From Sipunculus nudus (Eukaryota > Annelida > Sipuncula > Golfingiida > Sipunculidae), in the NCBI GenBank assembly GCA_026874595.1, contig CM049320.1, forward strand, positions 6,577,464 to 6,641,463: a DNA stretch of 64,000 bases, read 5' to 3'. Numbering within the stretch: the stretch's first letter is position 1; each line of letters opens with the position of its first letter. The notes below the pieces were generated by a model that searched no databases, was not told the DNA's origin, and was given only the letters and a program-made list of their open reading frames with translations. Shown here piece by piece: positions 10,648 to 22,100 of the stretch. Position numbers and translations under genes: made by a program.

Positions 10648-11820
10648 TTAACTGATGTTTGCATGCCCTTTGAAGTATTCACTTGGTGCAATACAGTCTT
10701 GATCCCTATCCCACCATTTATCTAAGTGTTCATAGGTTTTATGAAAATTTACCTTTGTGTGTAAAAATTCACAAACGTTACATATAGCGTGAGTCTTGGT
10801 GTCTATTTTGTAATATTGTTTCCATTCAAAGTACTGGTTATACAATGTTGCATTTGAATCCAGTTTTCTTAAGTATGCTGCTAATTCAGAAGGAGATCTG
10901 TAATCCCTGATATCGATGAACGAGTGATCGGGTAGGTATTTCTTGTAATCAAGTCCACCTAAAACTATAGGCACCACGTTTAGCTGCAGTACACGCCACA
11001 ATTTCTCTGTAGCATAATCCTTACAAATACTGTTCTCGAAGGACAGGTAAAATTTATAGTTTTTTTCTAACATAGAATAGCAAGCTTTCCTGTCTGAACA
11101 TTTCAAGGGGCCACATCTACCATAGATATCCACTTTTATGTATTTCTGCAGTTCGTTTGTGTATTGTCTTCTGTGGCTTTGAGTATGACAGTGACTTACA
11201 AACCATGCAATTAGTTTTGTTTTCCCCTTAGAGTAATCAAACAGCGGGATTTTCTCGGTTTGTTTCTTCACTAAATACCCGTATCGTCTACTAATGTCCG
11301 AATCATAACGGTACGTGAGGGTTAGATTAAACAACCCGTTAAATGCTCCCATTCTGCTGCTGTAAATTGGTGATTCCGCCAAAAAAAATACGAAATGCTG
11401 CCATGGAAACCGGACTTTGGGCATTCCAGATGGGGAATTAATGTCCATCATGTGTACAATTACAGCGTGGCTTGAATTGAACTCTGATCGATTATTTGTC
11501 GTTTCACATTCAGTGAAGGTGCATTTGTGGGCTAGAAAGGGCCGTCGTCCAAATCCAAATCCATGATCAATATAAGAAAAGAAAGGGGTCCAGAACAGAA
11601 TTTTCTTTAGCCGTCTTTCTTCATGGGATGTGTTGGTGAGTTCTCTGTAAAAGGAATTTCTAACCATCCCTGCAATCCTGGTTAATCTATGTGGTTTTAA
11701 ATTCGAGGAAAAATTCGGAAGAGGTAAATCTCGTAGATATATATAGAAAGTTAAAATAACAGAGGAAAGTCCAAGTAAAATTAAAAAAAAAAACAATTTT
11801 GCGTTTATTTGAAAAGGCAT
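10648..11820 (-). CDS. Alpha-1,3-fucosyltransferase, GT10 family, Golgi type II membrane protein
   Basis: The 390-residue protein would transfer fucose from GDP-fucose to N-acetylglucosamine-containing glycans in the Golgi lumen. The topology is typical: a short cytosolic N-terminus, one membrane segment (residues about 9-29), a stem, and a lumenal catalytic domain. GT10 landmarks are WFVSHC (206-211), the signature FYLSFENSICKDYATEKLW (257-275, donor-binding region), VVPIVLGG (282-289), YLPDHSFIDIRDY (295-307), and a late CNVC pair (347-350). Possible N-glycosylation sites are N36, N63, N110, N115, N165 and N323. Length matches the family. ATG 11820 precedes the membrane anchor directly. The coding sequence is uninterrupted by introns. 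Which linkage and acceptor it uses (core or antenna) cannot be told from sequence. Confidence 0.93.
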   Translation of the reverse strand: MPFQINAKLFFFLILLGLSSVILTFYIYLRDLPLPNFSSNLKPHRLTRIAGMVRNSFYRELTNTSHEERRLKKILFWTPFFSYIDHGFGFGRRPFLAHKCTFTECETTNNRSEFNSSHAVIVHMMDINSPSGMPKVRFPWQHFVFFLAESPIYSSRMGAFNGLFNLTLTYRYDSDISRRYGYLVKKQTEKIPLFDYSKGKTKLIAWFVSHCHTQSHRRQYTNELQKYIKVDIYGRCGPLKCSDRKACYSMLEKNYKFYLSFENSICKDYATEKLWRVLQLNVVPIVLGGLDYKKYLPDHSFIDIRDYRSPSELAAYLRKLDSNATLYNQYFEWKQYYKIDTKTHAICNVCEFLHTKVNFHKTYEHLDKWWDRDQDCIAPSEYFKGHANIS

Positions 11821-11866
11821 GACAAAGATTGGCTCCCCTCCGATTTTCTGTCCCTTGGAGTGTCTG
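11821..11866 (-). promoter_or_regulatory. 5' untranslated exon end with likely splice acceptor
   Basis: Read on the minus strand, a T-rich tract ends in TTTCAG (AG at 11864-11865) and is followed by 43 bp to the fucosyltransferase ATG. This fits a 3' splice site ahead of a single coding exon, with the 5' untranslated leader split by an intron. The matching donor and first exon are not identified and may lie in the arrays upstream or beyond. Confidence 0.45.
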
Positions 11867-12240
11867 AAATATAAAAAAATGAATAATATGTACTTATGAA
11901 TTAAGTTTGTAATATTATGAACTCAACAATGTTTTATATCCTACCTAATTTTGTTATATGGTATTGACATTAATTGTTATTACAATAAGGCAACTAATAG
12001 TGTCATATTATCAGGAATTTATTATTATTTTTAATATCAGGTATTTAATATATTAAGTAACTGGCATGATTGAACAATTACTTTTTATTTGTTCCAAGAA
12101 CAAATAAAACTTGAAACAAATGAAATGAATATATATTACAAGATAAACAATGTTGTTCAGGTGTATATATTAAATATATATTTACAGTGCATGACCTTAG
12201 CATCCTAGGTCATGTCAAGTTGAATAAAATACAACCCCGA
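11867..12240. other. AT-rich stretch between the fucosyltransferase and the macrosatellite
   Basis: Very AT-rich, with runs such as TATTAAATATATATTT near 12167. No coding potential. It is the putative 5' intron or promoter side of the fucosyltransferase. The first recognisable 39-bp minisatellite units appear soon after 12290. Confidence 0.4.
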
Positions 12241-12289
12241 AAGCCTGACTGACTCCCACTTTATTTACATCATATTTATCCAGGACAAT

Positions 12290-13945
12290 CACATACAGTA
12301 CCATTACTCATTACAAGTAAACCCAGAGAGTCCGCTAAATACCTTACCCTTAAAATACTTTTACAATAACTATTACCTAACTATTACAATACAAAACAAA
12401 AAGTGAAATTGGCTTCTCAACATTACAATACAATGCAGAAAGTCTCGCCGACTCCTCATCAATATAATACAACACAGAAAGTCAGACTCAACTCTTAGCC
12501 ATGGAAATACAACCCAGAAAGACTGAATTACACCTAACAATTACAATACAAAATAAAATGTCTTCATGACTCCTCAACATTAAAATGCAACTGAGAAAGT
12601 CTGACTGATTCCTCCCCATTATAATACATAACTAGAAAGTCTGGGCGACTCCCAATAAAAAAACAAACAACCCAGACATCTGCTTGACTCCTCTCCCTTA
12701 CAATACACCCATGAAAGTCTCGCTGGCTACTCAACATTAAAGATAACTCTGCAATAGGTTCGGATGACACTTCATTCTAACCATTAAACCCAAAAAGGTC
12801 TAGGTAACTTTCACCCTTACAATACAATCTAGAAAGACTGGTTTACTCCTCACATGAAAATACAACACAGAAAGTCTGGCTGGCTCTCAACACCAACAAT
12901 ATAACCATGAAAGTCTTGCCGACTTCTTACCATTAAAATACAACCCTGCAGAAAGTCAGGATGACAGCGAACTATTACATTAAAAATCTGAAAGTCTGAC
13001 TGAATGCTCCCCAATAAAATACATCCCAGAAAGTCTGTATGACACGTCACCATAAGGATACAACCCTGAAAGTCTTTCTGGCTGCTCAAAACACAATACA
13101 TCCCAGAAAGTCTATATGACACCTCCCCTTAAAAATACAACCCCGAAAGTCCTGCTGACTGGTCACCATTACAATACAGCCCAAAAAGGTCTAGATAACT
13201 TTCACCCTTATGATACAACCTAATAAGTCTGGCTGACTCCTCACCATGAAAATACAACCCAGAGGTCTGTTAGACTCCTCAACCTTACAATACAACTCAT
13301 AAAGTCTAGCTAAATTCTCACTATTACAATAAAATCCAAGAGTTTGGCTTAACTATTCACCATGGAAATACAACGCAGAAAGTCTGGCTGACTCCCAACC
13401 CTAGTAATACAACTCAGAAAGTCTGGATGACTCCTCTCCATTAAAATACAAACTTGCAGAAAGTATGGATGACACCTCGCTAATACATTAATACTACATT
13501 ATAACACTTATTTATATATTTTACTTTATTTACATCATATTTATACAGGGAACTAAGCCACTCAGCAAAAATCAAGCAGGTCTACTTTGGTGCCAGGTAC
13601 AAATACATGCCTTTAGATAACCCCTCACCTAAGAGTACAACGCAGATAGTATGGCAGATTCCGCACTGTTACAATACAACCCAGTAAGTCTGACTGACTC
13701 CTCAATTAAAAGTGCAACCATAATGTCTGGCTGACTCCTGACCATGAAAATACGACCCAGGCGGTGTGACAGACTCCTCAACATGAAAATACAACCCAGG
13801 AGGTCTGGATGACAAATCACCATTTCATTAAACCCAGAGATCTGCTAGACTGCTCAGCCTTTCAATACAACCTAGAAAGTCTGGCTAACTCCTCACCTTT
13901 ACAATACCAACCAGAATGTCTGTCTGACTCTTTCCCTATACAACT
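12290..13945 (+). repeat. Degenerate 39-bp minisatellite array, block 1
   Basis: Tandem units around the consensus ACAATACAACCCAGAAAGTC followed by TGGCTGACTCCTCACCATT, about 39 bp, with frequent substitutions and small indels. The array is interrupted near 13490-13620 by a ~130-bp segment that begins with a T/A-rich stretch and contains TTTACATCATATTTATAC and AGCAAAAATCAAGCAGGTCT. That segment recurs at about 18680 and 24980. Because 39 is a multiple of three, the minus strand shows short open frames with a 13-residue period; these are repeat by-products. Confidence 0.9.
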
Positions 13946-15181
13946 CCTGTTTTTGTATCACTAGCAAGAAATATAGTTTTATTACTGCTTTTCCTGGTAC
14001 CTCTGACTGTGAATCACGAAAGCTGGCAATATTATTGTTTTTTTTTTTTTCTGGAACCCCAGTCGTTGTGTAATGTTTTGCCCGTAACAAATTAGGTTAA
14101 TAGCACGCAGGAATAATTTTTTCCTTATGGATCCGCGTGACAATAAGGTGTTTCACCGAAGAGCATCCATTGTGTCCAAGAGACAAAGGATATAAGATAA
14201 ATTCCCATCATCTGGAGGAAAAGGAGGCCTTTGCCCTCCATTTTTATCAACTAAACATTTTAGAAATGTAATCTAAACCTTAATAGCATTATAGAATAAC
14301 ATCAAATAATATGTTTGACTGCCTGTACTTGTAACTTCTCAGAATTCATTAAGCTTAATCGGCAGTATTGATTAATTTGATTTGTTGTAACACTATAATA
14401 TTCCTAACGTCCAACGAAACTATAGATATTTCATTTTCTAACGTCTTAAAACTATAAACTACTTGATTTTTTTACTCCGGAACATATTATCAGGCAAAAA
14501 AATACAAATATAAATAACAACGTATCTATTCACTTTGACCTTACAGGACATCGAGACTATACTAGCGTGTCCATCGAAATATCAGAATACATGCTGAATG
14601 AGCCTTAATCCTTACATATACCGTGTTTGTGAAGTCTCACTCAGTAGTGGCATAACGCATAGGTTCATCTATTGTTCAGTATTATATCCTCTTAACACAA
14701 AATATAGAAACGTTAATCCTAAAAAAATTATTTTTGACTTTTATGGTCAAGGAGTGATACCATATATATTTATAATATATTCACCTGTCATATCGACCAT
14801 GAATGGTATGTCAAACAGATTGATAGAATCAGAAAATTCATAATACTAAATCAAGTAATTACACTTCAAATAGAAAAAAAGCCTACATACTAGAAAGAAA
14901 CAATATTAACTGAATTAAGATGATGTTAGACATTGCGTATAGTTAATGCTCAACAATATTGATTTTGCAAACCTCCCGCATTAGCCATGGAAACGTTTCT
15001 TTTCGGTAGAATCGGTTATGGTTAGTTAGCTTAAATAAGACCATACGTTATTAAAAGCAACGCAAAGTTTGTTATTTGTACCCTTATTATTTGACTTAAA
15101 ATTATCAAGTGTTGATGACTGACCTGATCTGCCGACCTCGCACACCTCGGCACGAAGGTTTTGCTACGGCCAAAAGAATGG

Positions 15182-15182
<1 letters not shown>

Positions 15183-15230
<48 letters not shown>
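15183..15230. repeat. (TA)n microsatellite inside module copy 1
   Basis: A pure TA tract of about 47 bp. In copy 2 the equivalent site is a shorter imperfect TA/TG tract (20363-20391); in copy 3 it is a short TG/CG-rich tract (26643-26662). It is therefore the most variable site between otherwise near-identical modules. Confidence 0.9.
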
Positions 15231-15232
<2 letters not shown>

Positions 15233-15240
15233 ATATTTAG

Positions 15241-15563
15241 CATCAATTTGCATAATATTAATATTCAATGATTAGAGATCTCATCGATAACTATTGCTGC
15301 CTTCTAACGATCCACTTACTGTATGTCTTTATTAGGTAGTGTCATAAAACGCGGTACAATCTTATTCTGCGTAGGGAAGCTTTGATATGAATGTTATGGA
15401 AATTGTGATCTTTATTGCTTTGCATTTTAAGAATATATAGACTATATCTTGGCCGCGACATATTGGTAATACAGAGTCCTAGTCGCTTAGAGATAGACCA
15501 TCGTTACACACACATAATGCAAATACTAAAATAAATCATCAGCTAAAATCTGACTGGTCTACC
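15241..15563 (+). repeat. 0.33-kb microsatellite-linked repeat, copy 1
   Basis: Runs from CATCAATTTGCATAATATT to GCTAAAATCTGACTGGTCTA. It contains GGTAGTGTCATAAAACGCG and ATCTTGGCCGCGACATATTG. Five copies occur in the window (this one, 20403, 26670, 53114 inverted, 60478). In all five the CATCAATTTG end lies next to a TA, TG or CA microsatellite. What lies beyond the other end differs between the macrosatellite and the 51-63 kb palindrome, so it behaves as a separate mobile unit. Confidence 0.8.
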
Positions 15564-15589
15564 ATGTTTCCTAATACTGTACCTTTGGC

Positions 15590-18500
15590 TAACACCTCAT
15601 TATAACAATACAACGCATAATGTTTCGCTGATTCCGCACTCTAACAGAACAAATAAGAAAGTCTCGCTGACTCCTCACCCTAACAATACAACCCAGAGGA
15701 ATGCTTGACTCCTCACCCTAACGATTTAACGCAGAAGATCTGGCTTATTCCTCACCATAAAATTAAACTCCTAGGTCTGCTAGACTCCTCATCCTTACTA
15801 TACAAACTAGAAATTCTTCACCATTTCAATACAATGCAGAATGCCTGACTGATTCCGCATCATTTGAATACAACCAAGAAAGTCTGTCTGACTCCTCAAT
15901 TAACAGTGCGACCCAGGTTCGGATGACACTTCATTCTAACCATTAAACCCAAAAAGGTCTAGGTAACTTTCACCCTTACAATACAATCTAGAAAGACTGG
16001 TTTACTCCTCACATGAAAATACAACCCAGAATGTCTGGCTGGCTCCCCAAATGAAGAATACAACCCAGAACGTCTTGCTGACTACTCACCATTAAAATAA
16101 AATCCTGCAGTAAATCAGAATGACAACTAACTATTACATTAAAAACCTGAAAATCTGGCTGACTGCCCCCAAACAAAATACATCCAAGAAAGTCTGTAAG
16201 AAACGTGACCATAAAAATACAGCCCAGAAAGTTTTGCTGACTCCTAACCACTACAATACAACACAAGGAGTCTAACTTCTCAACATAGCAATAGAACGCA
16301 GAAAGTCTAGCTGACACCTCAAACTAACAATAGAGCCGTGAAATTCTTGCATAAAAATACAAATCTGACTGCTCATCAATACAATACATCCAGGAAATTC
16401 TGTATGACACCTCAAAATTGCAATACAAAACTTAAAGGTCTAGATAACTGCCCCCCTTACAATACAAACTAGAAAGTCTGTTTTACTTCTCTCCATTAAA
16501 ATACAACCCTGAAAATGTGGCTGACTGCTCCCCAACAAAATACATCCCAGAGAGTCTGTATAAAACCTCACCATTTCAATACCACCCAGCAAGTCTAGAT
16601 GACACTTAACTGATACAATATAAAACACTTCTAACTGAATTCTAAACATTACAATACAACACAAAAAGTCTAGCTAACTCTTCACCCTAACAAAAGAACC
16701 CTGAAAGTGTTGCTGACGGCTCAACAATACAATACATCCAGGAAAGTCTGTATGCCTCCTTACAACAACATGTCAGGTGTATAAATAGTCTGTATGACAC
16801 CTTGCAATACAACCCATAAAGGTCTAGATAACTTTCACACTTACAATACAAACTAGAAAGTCTGGTTTACTCCTCACCATAAAAGTACAACCCTGAAAGT
16901 CTTCCTGACTGCTCACCAATTCAGTACAACCCTGACAGTCTGTATGGCACCTCACCATAAAAATACAACCCTGAAAATCTTGCTGACTGCTCACCAATAC
17001 AATTCATCGCACAAAATCTGTAAGACACCTCACCATTACAATACAAACCAAACAGCTCTAGATAACTTTCACCCTTGCAATACAATCTAGAAAGTCTGGT
17101 TTACTCTTCACCATAAAAATACAACCCTGAAAGTCTTCCTGACTGCTCACCAATTCAGTACATCCCTGACAGTCTGTATGGCACCTCACCATAAAAATAC
17201 AACCCGGAAAATCTTGCTGACTGCTCACCAATACAATTCATCGCACAAAATCTGTAAGACACCTCACCATTACAATACAAACCAAAAAGCTCTAGATAAC
17301 TTTCACCCTTGCAATACAATCTAGAAAGTCTGGTTTACTCTTCACCATAAAAATACAACCCTGAAAGTCTTCCTGACTGCTCACCAATTCAGTACATCCC
17401 TGACAGTCTGTATGGCACCTCACCATAAAAATACAACCCGGAAAATCTTGCTGACTGCTCACCAATACAATTCATCGCACAAAATCTGTAAGACACCTCA
17501 CCATTACAATACAAACCAAAAAGCTCTAGATAACTTTCAGTTGTCTGAATGTCTGGCTGGCTCCTCATATCAAGAATACAACCCAGAAAGTCTTGCTGAC
17601 TTCTCACCATTAAAATAAAAACCTGCAGTTGGTCAGAATGACAACTAACTATTACATTAAAAACCTGAAAATTTCGCTGACTGCTCCCAAACAAAATACA
17701 TCAAAGAAAGTCTGTATGAAACCTGACCATAAAAATACAGCCCAGAATATTTCACTGACTCTTAACCACTACAATACAACGCAGAAAGTCTGCATGAAAC
17801 CTCACCATAAAAATACAACCAAGGAAGTCTATATGACACCTAACTAATACAATACAAAACAAGTCTAATTGAATTGACACTTCACCTTAAAATACAACCC
17901 TGACATCTTGCTGACTGCTCACCAATGCAATACATCCAGGAAAGTCTGTATGACACCTAACGACAACAAGTTAGGTGTATAAATAGTCTGTATGACACCT
18001 TGCAATACAACCCATAAAGGTCTAGATAACTTTCACACTTACAATACAAACTAGAAAGTCTGGGTTACTCCTCACCATAAAAATACAACCCTGAAAGTCT
18101 TGCCGACTTCTCACCATTAAAATACAACCCTGCAGAAAGTCAGGCTGACAGCGAACTATTACATTAAAAATCTGAAAGTCTGACTGAATGCTCCCCAATA
18201 AAATACATCCCAGAAAGTCTGTATGACACGTCACCATAAAGATACAACTCTGAAAGTCTTTCTGGCTGCTCAAAACACAATACATCCCAGAAAGTCTATA
18301 TGACACCTCCCCTTAAAAATACAACCCCGAAAGTCCTGCTGACTGGTCACCATTACAATACAGCCCAAAAGGTCTAGATAACTTTCACCCTTATAATACA
18401 ACCTAGAAAGTCTGGCTGACTCCTCACCATGAAAATACAACCCAGAGGTCTGTTAGACTCCTCAACCTTACAATACAACTCATAAGGTCTAGCTAAATTC

Positions 18501-19125
18501 TCACTATTACAATAAAATCCAAGAGTTTGGCTGAACTATTCACCATGGAAATACAATGCAGAAAGTCTGGCTGACTCCCAACACTAACAATACAACTCAG
18601 AAAGTCTGGATGACTCCTCTCCATTAAAATACAAATTTGCAGAAAGTATGGATGACACCTCGCTAATACATTAATACTACATTATAACACTTATTTATAT
18701 ATTTTACTTTATTTACATCATATTTATACAGGGAACTAAGCCACTCAGCAAAAATCAAGCAGGTCTACTTTGGTGCCAGGTACAAATACATGCCTTTGGA
18801 TAACCCCTCACCTAAGAGTACAACGCAGATAGTATGGCAGATTCCGCACTATTACAATACAACCCAGTAAGTCTGACTGACTCCTCAATTAAAAGTGCAA
18901 CCAGAATGTCTGGCTGACTCCTGACCATGAAAATACGACCCAGGCGGTGTGTCAGACTCCTCAACATGAAAATACAACCCAGGAGGTCTGGATGACAAAT
19001 CACCATTTCATTAAACCCAGATATCTGCTAGACTGCTCAGCCTTTCAATACAACCTAGAAAGTCTGGCTAACTCCTCACCTTTACAATACCAACCAGAAA
19101 GTCTGTCTGACTCTTTCCCTATACA
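15590..19125 (+). repeat. Degenerate 39-bp minisatellite array, block 2
   Basis: Same 39-bp family as block 1. Within it, a six-unit higher-order repeat of about 237 bp is repeated three times, starting near 16877, 17110 and 17348 (marked by CTGACTGCTCACCAATTCAGTAC). The right part (from about 18075) belongs to macrosatellite copy 2 and includes the ~130-bp T/A-rich interruption near 18680. Confidence 0.9.
16877..17545 (+). repeat. 237-bp higher-order repeat (6 x 39 bp), three copies
   Basis: Successive copies differ by only a few bases, far less than adjacent 39-bp units differ from each other, which marks a recent higher-order amplification. Copies begin at GAAAGTCTTCCTGACTGC near 16877, 17110 and 17348 and end at CTCTAGATAACTTTCA. 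Two copies occur near 22118 and 22355 and two more near 23403 and 23640 in macrosatellite copy 2. Confidence 0.8.
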
Positions 19126-22100
19126 ACTCCTGTTTTTGTATCACTAGCAAGAAATATAGTTTTCTTACTGCTTTTCCTGGTACCTCTGACTGTGAATCAC
19201 GAAAGCTGGCAATATTATTGTTTTTTTTCTGGAACCCCAGCCGTTGTGTAATATTTGCCCGTAACAAATTAGGTTCATAGCACGCGGGAATAATTTTTTA
19301 CCTTATGGATCCGCGTGACAATAAGGTGTTTCACCGAAGAGCATCCATTGTGTCCAAGAGACAAAGGAAATAAGATAAATTCCCATCATCTGGAGGAAAA
19401 GGAGGCCTTTGCCCTCCATTTTTATCAACTAAACATTTTAGAAATGTAATCTAAACCTTAATAGCATTATAGAATAACATCAAATAATATGTTTGACTGC
19501 CTGTACTTGTAACTTCTCAGAATTCATTAAGCTTAATCGGCAGTATTGATTAATTTGATTTGTTGTAACACTATAATATTCCTAACGTCCAACGAAACTA
19601 TAGATATTTCATTTTCTAACGTCTTAAAACTATAAACTACTTGATTTTTTTACTCCGGAACATATTATCAGGCAAAAAAATACAAATATAAATAACAACG
19701 TATCTATTCACTTTGACCTTACAGGACATCGAGACTATACTAGCGTGTCCATCGAAATATCAGAATACATGCTGAATGAGCCTTAATCCTTACATATACC
19801 GTGTTTGTGAAGTCTCACTCAGTAGTGGCATAACGCATAGGTTCATCTATTGTTCAGTATTATATCCTCTTAACACAAAATATAGAAACGTTAATCCTAA
19901 AAAAATTATTTTTGACTTTTATGGTCAAGGAGTGATACCATATATATTTATAATATATTCACCTGTCATATCGACCATGAATGGTATGTCAAACAGATTG
20001 ATAGAATCAGAAAATTCATAATACTAAATCAAGTAATTACATTTCAAATAGAAAAAAAACCTACATACTAGAAAGAAACAATATTAACTGAATTAAGGTG
20101 ATGTTAGACATTGCGTATAGTTCATCCTCAACAATATTGATTTTGCAAACCTCCCGCATTAGCCATGGAAACGTTTCTTTTGGGTAGAATCGGTTATGGT
20201 TAGTTAGCTTAAATAAGACCATACGTTATTAAAAGCAAAGCAAAGTTTGTTATTTGTACCCTTATTATTTGACTTAAAATTATCAAGTGTTGATGACTGA
20301 CCTGATCTGCCGACCTCGCACACCTGGGCACGAAGGTTTTGCTACGGCCAAAAGAATGGTTTTATATATGTATATATATATATATATATATGTTATATTT
20401 AGCATCAATTTGCATAATATTGATATTCAATGATTAGAGATCTCATCGATAACTATTGCTGCCTTCTAACGATCCACTTACTGTATGTCTTTATTAGGTA
20501 GTGTCATAAAACGCGATACAATCTTATTCTGCGTAGGGAAGCTTTGATATGAATGTTATGGAAATTGTGATCTTTATTACTTTGCATTTTAAGAGTATCT
20601 AGACTATATCTTGGCCGCGACATATTGGTAATACAGAGTCCTAGTCGCTTCGAGATAGACCATGGTTACACACACATAATGCAAATACTAAAATAAATCA
20701 TCAGCTAAAATCAGGCTGGTCTACCAAGTTTCCTAATACTGTACCTTTGGCTAATACCTCATTATAACAATACAACGCATAAAGTTTGGCTGATTCCGCA
20801 CTATAACAGAACAAATAAGAAAGTCTCGCTGACTCCTCACCCTAACAATACAACCTAGAGGAATGCTTGACTCCTCACCCTAACGATTTAACGCAGAAGA
20901 TCTGGCTTATTCCTCACCATAAAATTAAACTCATAGGTCTGCTAGACTCCTCATCCTTACTATACAAACTAGAAATTCTTCACCATTTCAATACAATGCA
21001 GAATGCCTGACTGATTCCGCATCATTTGAATACAACCAAGAAAGTCTGTCTGACTCCTCAATTAACAGTGCGACCCAGGTTCGGATGACACTTCATTCTA
21101 ACCATTAAACCCAAAAAGGTCTAGGTAACTTTCACCCTTACAATACAATCTAGAAAGACTGGTTTACTCCTCACATGAAAATACAACCCAGAAAGTCTGG
21201 CTGGCTCCCCACATGAAGAATACAACCAAGAACGTCTTGCTGACTACTCACCGTTAAAATAAAATCCTGCAGTAAGTCAGAATGACAACTAACTATTACA
21301 TTAAAAACCTGAAAATCTGGCTGACTGCTCCCAAACAAAATACATCCAAGAAAGTCTGTATAAAACGTGACCATAAAAATACAGCCCAGAAAGTTTTGCT
21401 GACTCCTAACCACTACAATACAACGCAGAAAGTCTGCATGAAACCTCACCATAAAAATACAACCGAGCAAGTCTGGATGACACATTACTTATACAATACA
21501 ACACAAAGAGTCTAACTTCTCAATATAGCAATAGAACGCAGAAAGTCTAGCTGACACCTCAAACAAACAATAGAGCCGTGAAATTCTTGCATAAAAATAC
21601 AAATCTGACTGCTCATCAATACAATACATCCAGGAAATTCTGTATGACATCTCAAAATTGCAATAAAATCCTTAAAGGTCTAGATAACTGTCCCCCTTAC
21701 AATACAAACTAGACAGTCTGTTTTACTTCTCTCCATTAAAATACAACCCTGAAAATGTGGCTGACTGCTCCCCAACAAAATACATCCCAGAGAGTCTGTA
21801 TAAAACCTCACCATTCCAATACCACCCAGCAAGTCTAGATGACACTTAACTGATAGAATTTAAAACACTTCTAACTGAATTCTAAACATTACAATACAAC
21901 ACAAAAAGTCTAGCTAACTCTTCACCCTAACAAAAGAACCCTGAAAGTGTTGCTGACGGCTCAACAATACAATACATCCAGGAAAGTCTGTATGCCTCCT
22001 TACAACAACATGTTAGGTGTATAAATAGTCTCTATGACACCTTGCAATACAACCCATAAAGGTCTAGATAACTTTCACACTTACAATACAAACTAGAAAG

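Larger units (their letters stand above)
13950..15563 (+). repeat. 1.6-kb single-copy-like module, macrosatellite copy 1
   Basis: This is non-minisatellite DNA between arrays. It starts near TTGTATCACTAGCAAG, contains a poly-T (14039-14050), ATAAGGTGTTTCACCGAAGA and a G-rich GGAGGAAAAGGAGGCC, and ends in the 0.33-kb repeat described separately. The modules at 19130-20725 and 25420-26991 are near-identical. No reading frame over 81 codons is present and none is recognisable, so it is probably non-coding. Confidence 0.75.
12890..18074 (+). repeat. Macrosatellite copy 1 (~5.18 kb)
   Basis: Consists of part of minisatellite block 1, the 1.6-kb module (13950-15563) and most of block 2. The same order returns about 5184 bp further on: the junction AAGTCTTGCCGACTTCT is at 12911 and 18095. 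Long stretches are nearly identical to copy 2; for example the 81-codon frame at 14598-14843 translates identically at 19776-20021. The left boundary is approximate, since divergence rises leftward of about 12890. Confidence 0.8.

Noticed and set aside
14598-14843. 81-codon frame conserved identically at 19776-20021
   Set aside because: Identity follows from the recent segmental duplication, and the diverged fourth module does not keep the frame, so there is no evidence of selection for protein.
15031-15246. Open frames rich in Tyr-Ile repeats here and at 46921-47118, 60302-60505 and 62867-63049
   Set aside because: They are translations of (TA)n microsatellites.
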